A DNA stretch of 64,000 bases from Iris pallida (Eukaryota > Streptophyta > Magnoliopsida > Asparagales > Iridaceae). Positions 56,138 through 64,000 of this stretch are shown here, in pieces. The DNA lies in the NCBI GenBank assembly GCA_029216955.1, contig JANAVB010002199.1, forward strand, positions 15,912,956 to 15,976,955, written 5' to 3'. The position numbers and the translations under genes are program-made. Position 1 is the stretch's first letter; every line of letters starts with the position of its first letter. The notes beneath the pieces are model-generated. The model was not told where the DNA came from, searched no databases, and saw nothing but the letters and a program-made list of their open reading frames with translations.

Positions 56138-57411
56138 CGAAATCATGTATATAAGATTTTCAAAACTAGTACATATAGGTACCATGAAAACTCTACCCAC
56201 CTTACAGAAATCAAGTAATACAATAAGAAACGAACCAAATCTCAATATGAAAACATCAAAGAGAACAAGTCTCGCTAAATAAATCAACTCGCAAGGTAAA
56301 TCGAAAACATCGAAAGAATCTCGAAAATCAAAGTCTCGCATACACGAAATAACCCCATAAATCAAAACAAGTATAGAATGTCGAAAACAATGTCAGAAAA
56401 CGTAAAATCCCAACTGCATAAAAATCCTCACAAATCATAAAATACAGGATATATGTCTCGAACCGATGACCGTAGTTACTAATATCCGAAAAATGTGTAT
56501 CATGATCATTCCCTGCCACGCCATCCGGAATGGCTGCAAAAGATGCATCAGGGCACTATAATCGATCGGCTGCAACTTTCGTTACCACGCCGTCAAGGTA
56601 TACTAGGGTCATCCGGTACTCTCGACAAATACCCAAAACGAACCAAATCCATAACCCAAATATCCAATTCACTAAAATCACAAAATCTCTAACAATATAA
56701 CGAGTCCTAGAAAACCATCAAAATCCAAAATCCAGGTGAATCGTATCACACATCCGAAAATATCTTCAATAATAACCACAAGATAGCTTTTCTAGGAAAA
56801 TACTCCATATCCGTAGAAAAATACTCCAAATCAAGAATCCATATCAAAATATAATGTATAGCAAGTATATCTATAAAAATAATATCTGAAACAGATAATC
56901 ATGGGTGCGCAACTGTCCGGAATCAAGGAAGCCAAATCGATACGAGAATATCCCTCGGATACTCAACAAATGTTAAAATATCCAATCTCAGAGTCCTGAT
57001 GAAATCTTCATTCCGCAGCAATCCAGCCAACGCTCGAAGAGGGCGATAATGATACTAAGTCAACACGAAGTCAACGCACGAAAGAGATAACAAGAAATCA
57101 ACCAAGGTGAAACACCGGTAGAAAGTACAGAACCCAAGACAGATAATCAAGTAACCCAATGATGGAGATAAGATGACATCTCATCGGATAAAACGATCGA
57201 CATGACCAACTATAGGATCATATCTATCAAACAAGGATCAGGGGTAGATAACAACAAATGAGACAGGGCAAAGCAAAATAGGTCCAGGTAGAGATGAGGA
57301 CCAATTCACAAGTTCAAGGGAGCGAAGGGCAAGTGTAGCAAGTTAGAATCCCAAGGAATAGTGGACTGAGATCAACAATCATGTGATACCCAACAATATC
57401 TCAAAACGAGA
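56138..57411 (-). other. Noncoding interior of element 5
   Basis: AT-rich sequence with no frame over about 100 codons and no gag, protease, RT or integrase motif on either strand. Besides the duplicated polypurine-like motif nothing is recognisable. Confidence 0.75.
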
Positions 57412-57427
57412 CCTGCATGGGCCACCA
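57412..57427 (-). promoter_or_regulatory. Candidate primer-binding site, element 5
   Basis: Minus strand TGGTGGCCCATGCAGG, 9 nt inside the 5' LTR end (57437), identical to the 16-mers of elements 1 and 3. It supports the minus orientation. Confidence 0.45.
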
Positions 57428-57436
57428 CTAAAACCT

Positions 57437-60400
57437 TGTCACGCCCCAGTACTGAAATACGGGGACAGACTAGGCCAGCTACTCCGTATGAGGTATAAAA
57501 CATCATACGGCGATCGTGGCTGTCAATCTTGCTGGGTATCCTAGCATGCAAGCAGTCTATGGCCTAAATCTGATCTCATATCCACAGGCAATAATCAATG
57601 AAATAACGACAAGAGAGATAATCATATGAAAAATAGGAAATACTCATATGATAATCAGAGAGTCTACAATAAGAAATAATGTAGACAAGAATACCTTCCC
57701 ACACAGTTCCCTCATGGTCAGGAACTGAAGCACGTCCTCCAAGTCAAGTCTGGAAGATCCACATGGTCGGTCACAGGCAATCTGGGAACAATCCAGGGTT
57801 GGTCAGGCCAACCGTAGCAAGTAACAGAAAGGAAGGCTCAAGGACGGACGAAGAAAACCAGCAGGATATAATATAACAGAAATAGCATCTAAAAACAGTA
57901 AATGAGGTAAGGGATCGTGCGGTACCAACGCACGATAACAATCCAACAACTAAAAGTATTCTGGTCGTAACCTCGGTCGATAGCCTATCGTAGCACAATA
58001 ACCAACCCAACAATCAAACAAGAACATGGGTTGGATCATGCACCACGATAGTCCATGTTCCTCAGTTATTCCCAAAAGTAACTCAACAATCATCACAATC
58101 ATCCTAACATACACTAATGCCAGCATCGCTAACTGGAGATCGTAGTCTGTCATCGGAGCAGTAACCCATCCCTACATCAAACAAGAACAAGGGAACGAAT
58201 TACTGCACCGGGACAGCGTTACGTACCAGCCAGCTTAGCAAGCAACAAGCCAAACAATTATATAAATAAGCGGCCACTCAAATGTCTACGGCTGTCTATG
58301 TGGTGGTTGGGTTACCCCAACAATGCCATATAGGAATCCTCAGATCGTGCTATATCCCGCAAGGGCTAGCGAGGCCAAATAACACATAGCAGGTAGGTAT
58401 GTACGGTCCCTCGGAAGGCCACCGTGCTAAACAGGAGTACATATAGTAGTCGGATACTGCCATATCCGTGGCGGCCAACCCCGACGCGCCAGGACGAGCC
58501 TGTGGCGGCCGGTAATGCACGATCTCGGGATTCCGTTCCCTCCCAATGCTTCTACCATTTTTTAGTTGCCTAGATTAACCCTACATTTATCCGGAATCAC
58601 ATGCCGTGGTCACATGCTCATCCTCCTAGATGTCGTACCTCAGTACGAGAACGCTAAGTAAGAATCAGCCTCGGCACCTATAGTCCCAGTTGTGATCCAT
58701 CCTTAGTGTTATGCAACAAGCAAGCAAACAATCCTAACCACGCTAAAACTATAGGCCAACTACCAGATACCCGTGCAGGTAATCATATAATATAGCCAGA
58801 ATATCAAGATGGCATCGCAATGCCATATAATCATGGAAGTAGTACCTCAAAGTGCCAATAGACAAAGGGCACCGCAGTGCAAGGTCAGGGCCAGTACCTC
58901 ACGGGGTAAGCTGGACTTATAGTACGGATACAGGTAGTCAGGTCTGGGACAAGGACAACTCTGTCAGCCACAAGAAGTCATCTGCCCACATCGTGGCATG
59001 GATATCAGGTCAAGTACAAGACCAGAACCTCTACTATAATAACATCTCAAGCATATATGGAAGCCTACAGCTCCAATCATCAAGTCGGTCTATCCACCAA
59101 ATCAATCTATCAAGTGTCTCCCATCCATGAGGGAGTGAATATCACGTCAATAAAGACAACCACTAAATACCAATCTTATTTCCCCTAACAATGCTAGGCC
59201 CTCAGACTCACAAGAATCCTTCTAGACAATGATCACAAGCCACTAGAAAACAAGCCCCTCAACTACCAAGACACAGCAATCAACCAGGTTCTCTAACTAC
59301 CGGAATACACAAAGGTACCGAATTGGGCGTTTGGGAAGTCGAGTAAAAATTATATAATAATACCCTCGATATCCTCCTCGTTCCGCGAGACACTCGCACC
59401 AGTATCCAAAATCTAAAAGTCCTCGAAGACATATCTGATCAAATTAGAACATCACCAAAGAACTAGCAACACTATCTAAGAACCCACTTAGTCTACCATA
59501 ATCATTATCTCAATATCATATCTCCTCATAGTCAATCCTCGAATCAGATCAAAATTCCAACACACGGGTCAGCACTTAATCAACGCCGTCGGATGATGGC
59601 AAGGATTATGTGAACCACTCTGGATCAGATCCACAACCCTTAAACCAAACAAGGACCAGGGTTGCAGACCCTCACCCGAGTAGAACCACTCTCCTTACAC
59701 AATCCGGCGGACGGGACAGACAATGAGATAACAAACTAAACTAGAACACCATCTAAAGGAAGAATCACGAGTCAAGAGTCCAATGGGTGATGCCGTCGAA
59801 AAGGCAAGGATTGCGTGAACCACTCTGGATCAGATCCACAACCCTTAAAACAAACAAGGACCAGGGTTGCAGACCCTCACCCGAGTAGAACCGCTCTCCT
59901 TACACAATCCGGCGGACAGGACAGATCAAGACGCTAGGCGACTAATCTAGTCGGGAGTCTACCTAGCAGGCAATGAGATCAGGGATACTATACCAAGAAG
60001 AACATGCATGAGTTCAGTCCCGCAAACCAAAGGAATGGCACTGCCCAATCCTTCGAACCAAATTCCCAACCGGGAATTCTGAAAAAATTCGACAGTCTCC
60101 TTTGTATTCTGGACGGAAGCACCCTACAAATTGGGGCTAAAATCCACTCGGCGCAACCCGCCGCAGAATCGCAATTCGAGAACACTAAGTCTCGACCTCC
60201 AGTAGCACTACGATGCATACTGGGCACTACAATGCGTACTGGGCGCCAAGCCAACATGCATAATATAATCAACTAACCGCCTCGCAGGGCGCATCACAGC
60301 ACATGTCTATAGTTCTAACCCAAGCACAATCACAGCCACAAGAGTAGTTCGCCAAGCCGTACCCGATCGCGAGTCGGACACGGGGCATATGGGGACAATC

Positions 60401-62245
60401 CATACGTGTGAGTCGTGCTCGTGTCCTCGGAGGTGTGGATGACCCGTCCGAGTTGTCCGATACGGTCGTAAACCGGTATCGAACCAAGCTATCCTAAGTT
60501 ATCATCATGGCAGTTCTACTACTAGGCTACACTAATCATGATTATACAATTTACAAGTACAAATTAATTAAATGCAATAAAATCCAGGAGAGAGGGCAAG
60601 AGCCGTCGATGAGCAAGGAATACTTGCCTAGAGGGCTCGGCTAGGTAAGCAAGTCTTCGACGATCTGGACCCAAGCTAGCACGTCCATCGAGGTCCTCAG
60701 AACACATAATAAACAATCATTAGAATTAAATAATAAAATAATAGAATAATCACAAGGGATGGCAGAAGGCTATACCGTGCGGGTCCCGCAAGCAGCGCAG
60801 GGATCTGGCACGGAAACTGAGGCACGCAGACCGATACGGGCACGTAACCCGAGACGCGCACGTGTATCGAGACGCGCACGAGAATCGAGATGACTCGTAT
60901 ATCGAGACGAACAAGAAACAGAAACGTGCACGTAAATCAAGACGTGCACGTAGATCGAGACGACACAGAAACTAATACAGCACGCCAATCGGAGCGAGCA
61001 CGCAAACCGAGGCAACACAAGATACAATATTACGCGCAAATCGATACGGCACGCAAATCGGTACGTGCACGTAAATCGAGGCGGCACCGGTCACAAGTTA
61101 GGCACAAAGGCCGAGACACGAGGATCGAGGCAACACACAAACCGAGGTGGCACGGTGCCCGAGACAGCGCGGGGCTCGAGGCGTCCCGCTGCCCAAGGCA
61201 ACACGCGAATCGAGGCGACACGAGAACCGAGATAGCACGTGCACCAAGGTGTACGCGTATCGAGACGGCACATAACCCGAGCAGCACGGGGCCCAAAGCG
61301 TCCCGCTGCTCGAGGCGTGCACGGAGCTCGAGGGCTCGCTTCCCGATACGTACGGGAAACGAGGGAACACGCAAGTCAAGCGTGCGCGCGGCCCGAGGAG
61401 AGCGCGACTCCCAAGGCTGCACACTGCTCGAACAGCGCGGGGCCCAAGGGCGATCCGCCACTCGAGGCTGGCGCGACGCTCGCGGCGGGGCACGGCGGCT
61501 CGCCGGACAGAAGGGAAGAGGGAGAGGAGGAGCAGATCCATGGAGGGGAACTGCCGTCGGGGTCGGCCAGGCTCCGGCGGAGGGGAGGAGACAGAGAGGG
61601 GAGGCCGGAGGAGCTTACCGGGGTAGATCGGCTCTCCGGCGGAGGAGACAGCGGCCACGGAGGAGATGGCGGCGCTGGCGGTGCTGGCGGTGGCGGCCGC
61701 AGCGGAGGCCGGAGGGGGCGACGATGATGGTGGTGGCGCTGGTGGCTGATGGCGGTGGGAGCTCAGGGCGGCCGGAGGTCGGCGGAGGCCGGGAGAAGAG
61801 AGGGAGACAGCGAGCGAGAGAGAGGGACGAGAGGCCGAGTGAGCGGGAGAGAGGAGAGTTGAAGGAGGAGAGAGAGGGCCGGGGGGGGTGAGTGTGGTCG
61901 GGAGAGAGATGAGAGAGAGAGAAAGGAATTGGGGGTGGGGGTCGGCTGATCCAGCAAGTAAGAGGGGAGAGAGAGGAAGAGTGAAGAGAGAGGTGAGGGG
62001 GTTAAGTAGGGAGAGGAGAGAGAGATGATGTGAGGGAGTGAAATGACAAGAGAGAGGGGGAGTAGATATTTTGGAGGGTAGACTAGGATCATGAAATTAA
62101 TTAATAACAAATAATTAATGAGGACAAAATTACCTCCAATAAAATAATAAAAATTTCAAATATACCCCAAAAATTAAAATCCTCCAAAATACGAAATGCA
62201 GTCGAAATACAGTCATATACCTATTTCTAAAATAGGGATATGACA
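57437..62245 (-). repeat. Element 5 5' LTR (4809 bp)
   Basis: Nearly identical to 51355-56100 with sparse substitutions. It has a block of about 91 bp near 60495-60590 (starting GTTATCATCATGG) that the other copy lacks. The 204-bp-period duplication is at about 59598 and 59802. Outer end TGTCATATCCC on the minus strand. Confidence 0.93.
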
Positions 62246-63498
62246 CTTGTACATTCCTTCAGTTTGGAAAGCTTTCCCGAAGAATGTACCCTTCTTGGAC
62301 ATCACCAATTGGCCAGCATTGATGTCCATCCTCAAGCCTGCGTTGCAGAGCAGACTTCCAGAGATCAGGTTCTTAGCAATTACTGGAACATGCTTCACAC
62401 CTTGAAGCGTCAGAGTGTTCCCCGATGTGAGTTTCAGCTCCACCGTTCCGATCTTCAGTACTTCAGCTTGTGCCTGGTTTACCATTATGACCTTCTCTGA
62501 AGTTGGCTCATAAGAGACGAACCAGTCTTTGTCTGAACAGACATGGCATGTCGTACCAGTGTCTATCCACCAGTCTAAGTCAGCCCCCACAGTTGCAACC
62601 TGTGCTATCATGGCAACTAAATTAGTAATCATAGAAACCTTACTAGGCTCACCTTGTTCTTTGGGCTTGGACTTGCATTCGGATTTGTAGTGGCCCTTCT
62701 TGCCACAATTGAAGCAAGTCACATGGGACTTGGACTTCTGCTGCTTGAAAGCAGGACCCTTCACTTTTAGATTCGTGAAGTCCTTCTTTTTGCGATGAGA
62801 AGCAGCCTGCTTCCCCTGGTACTCTCTGGTTTGGACCAGATTTGCCTTCGCCAGTTGTTTGGACAGAGTATCCATCTTCTGTTGAGAGCGCATCTCGTCC
62901 TCAACATGGATCTCTTGCAAGAAATCTTCCAAGCTAATTTCTATCTTCTTTCGATGCATCCTTGCATAGAAGTTGCTCCATTCTGTAGGAAGTTTCGCGA
63001 CGATCCTTCCAACGACAAACTTGTCGACGAGGGGCATGTTCTCGTCTTCTAGTTTCTGACGCAACTTCAGAAACTCCTTCACTTGGGACAGCATCGCCTT
63101 CTCGTCTTCGAAGGTCCACTTGTGGTATTTTTCTACCATGAAGATCTTGGACCGGTTCTCGTCATCTTCATAGAGCTTTCCCAAGGAGTCCCATATCTCT
63201 TTGGCGATGTCTTCTTGGAGTAGGACTCTGCCAGAGAGTCTTCCATGGAATTGAGTATCAGTAGTTTGCATATACTGTTTTCTCTCTTCCACTTCGCTTG
63301 CTTGGTCGTAGCAGCGGCCACAGCCGCAGCAGATCCAGTGGTTGGAACGATCGGTTCTTCTTCTGACAGCACGTGATCAACATTCACGAGTTGAAGATTT
63401 AAAGTGACCTTTCGTCTCCATATCTGGAAGTGTTCGCTATCGAATTTCTCCAACTTGTTAAAGCCGGTATCGATGAGCGAAGCACGAGAATTATCCAT
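62246..63498 (-). pseudogene. Copia gag and protease (frameshifted)
   Basis: ATG at 63498 (MDNSRASLIDTGFNKLEKFD) opens a copia gag: FQIWRRKVTLNLQL, KWKRENSICK, ILNSMEDSLAE. Near 63225 the frame must change to continue as IAKEIWDSLGKLYED, MLSQVKEFLKLRQKL and LPTEWSNFYA. A Lys-rich linker leads to the zinc knuckle CFNCGKKGHYKSEC and then the protease active site WWIDTGTTCHVC. The protease reads on to EGMYK, where element 5 enters; the integrase side resumes with KIQLVV, consistent with the CTTGT duplication. Gag would package RNA and protease would cut the polyprotein; this copy makes neither intact. Confidence 0.92.
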
Positions 63499-63520
63499 CT
63501 TCTCAATAAAGCTTTGCGAT

Positions 63521-64000
63521 TGTTAGTGCCGAGGCACAATTTTCGATGGAAAATTCTGAAACTGAAACAATTGTAAAGACAACGTTTCAAATGCAACACC
63601 TTAAAGAAGATGTGCAACAGAGATCCTGGAGGATTCTGAATTACGAGGATCTAAAAAAATTCTACGTAATACACAAAAAATCTAAAGAGACTTTTGTGCA
63701 AGCGACTATCGGCAGTAGAGCTTCTAAAAAGAAGTTACTGTAAAAGGCAACAGCAGCGATGACAGGCGAGAATGAAATGCTGGGGTGAATGAACCACCGT
63801 TGCTCAAAGCTTTATTCGCCCCACACGAGCACGAACAGCTTCCAGGAACCAGCAAGTTCACGAAGAACTTCTGGAACGCTCGTAAGTCAATATTTGAGAC
63901 TTGAACGGGCTTCCTGGACTTAACAGACTCCCTCAACTCTCTTCTTGGTGCATCTTTCAAAGGAGGCCAAGGGGCTCTATTTATATAGTGGAGTTGAGAC
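63521..64000 (-). repeat. Copia 5' LTR, partial
   Basis: The first 480 bp on the plus side (the end of the LTR in element orientation), beginning TGTTAGTGCC, match 46778-47257 with four differences seen. It includes the TATA box at about 63977-63986 on the minus strand. The rest lies beyond the window. Only 22 bp separate the LTR from the gag ATG. Confidence 0.92.

Larger units (their letters stand above)
51355..62245 (-). mobile_element. Element 5: non-autonomous LTR retrotransposon with 4.8-kb LTRs
   Basis: Plus-strand ends TGTCACGCCCC and GGATATGACA, flanked by CTTGT at 51350-51354 and 62246-62250. The left copy 51355-56100 is the 3' LTR and the right copy 57437-62245 the 5' LTR, as shown by a minus-strand polypurine region next to the former and a candidate primer site next to the latter. 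The interior is only 1336 bp and encodes no gag or pol. It resembles element 3 in primer 16-mer and polypurine tract. Confidence 0.93.
46778..64000 (-). mobile_element. Ty1/copia LTR retrotransposon (Tork-like?), truncated by window edge, carries element 5
   Basis: Minus-oriented: the 3' LTR is 46778-47630 and the 5' LTR starts at 63521 and runs out of the window. Gag and protease lie at 63498-62246; integrase, RT and RNase H at 51354-48689. This integrase-before-RT order defines Ty1/copia. Element 5 splits it between the protease and the integrase. Over the roughly 480 bp of LTR visible on both sides I count four differences. Three stops in pol and one frameshift in gag make it non-functional. 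Lineage is a guess from RT and RNase H style. Confidence 0.92.

Noticed and set aside
60890..61891. 333-codon open frame in the element 5 LTR
   Set aside because: It translates a degenerate minisatellite and a GGAG-rich tract. The matching frame in the other LTR is broken, and opposite-strand frames are equally long.

Overview
This is plant nuclear DNA, almost certainly from an angiosperm. The signs are spliced genes with GT-AG introns, a thylakoid-lumen protein gene, a plant-mobile-domain (PMD) gene, and a high load of Ty3/gypsy and Ty1/copia LTR retrotransposons. The species cannot be told from the sequence. There is no prokaryotic operon, CRISPR array, rRNA or tRNA gene that I can support.

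Layout. (1) 1-3923: a GGCGCAT-rich repetitive segment with a broken gag-like reading frame on the minus strand, two divergent TATA boxes and two small tandem-repeat arrays. (2) 3924-39283, minus strand: one PMD-family gene of six exons, cut in its fifth exon by a 32.6-kb stack of retroelements (4466-37093). The stack is nested four deep, and each level has its own 5-bp target-site duplication. Element 1, a Tekay/Del-like Ty3/gypsy element (4466-37093, TSD GTGCG), carries a solo LTR, element 2 (13234-35710, TSD AGATT), in its 3' LTR. Element 2 holds element 3 (14380-33894, TSD GACAC), which has 5.4-kb LTRs and only a gag. The 5' LTR of element 3 holds element 4 (17885-24800, TSD TTGAT), which has 2.36-kb LTRs and no recognisable protein. 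(3) 39646-46588, plus strand: an apparently intact six-exon gene for a thylakoid lumenal 15 kDa protein. Its first intron holds a Pack-MULE-like element, a hAT-type MITE and other inverted repeats. (4) 46778-64000+, minus strand: a decayed Ty1/copia element whose 5' LTR runs off the window. It is split by element 5 (51355-62245, TSD CTTGT), which has 4.75-4.8-kb LTRs around only 1.3 kb of noncoding interior.

How the parts relate. Only the lumenal-protein gene looks functional. The PMD gene joins in phase across the insertion (649 codons) but also carries two in-frame stops, so it is a pseudogene. Elements 3, 4 and 5 encode no polymerase and must have been mobilised in trans. Elements 1, 3 and 5 share a 16-mer just inside the 5' LTR, and elements 1, 3, 4 and 5 share a TTTCGAGGACGAAA-type motif before the 3' LTR, so they look like autonomous and non-autonomous members of related lineages. 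Many inactivating changes look like C-to-T or G-to-A changes, as expected for methylated, silenced DNA.

I found no clearly new biochemical system. The most unusual structures are the four-deep nest inside one exon, a 12-unit hairpin minisatellite, the large-LTR coding-poor families, and two GGACTGC-based foldbacks beside MULE-like termini. All boundaries were read by eye; no alignment or database search was run.
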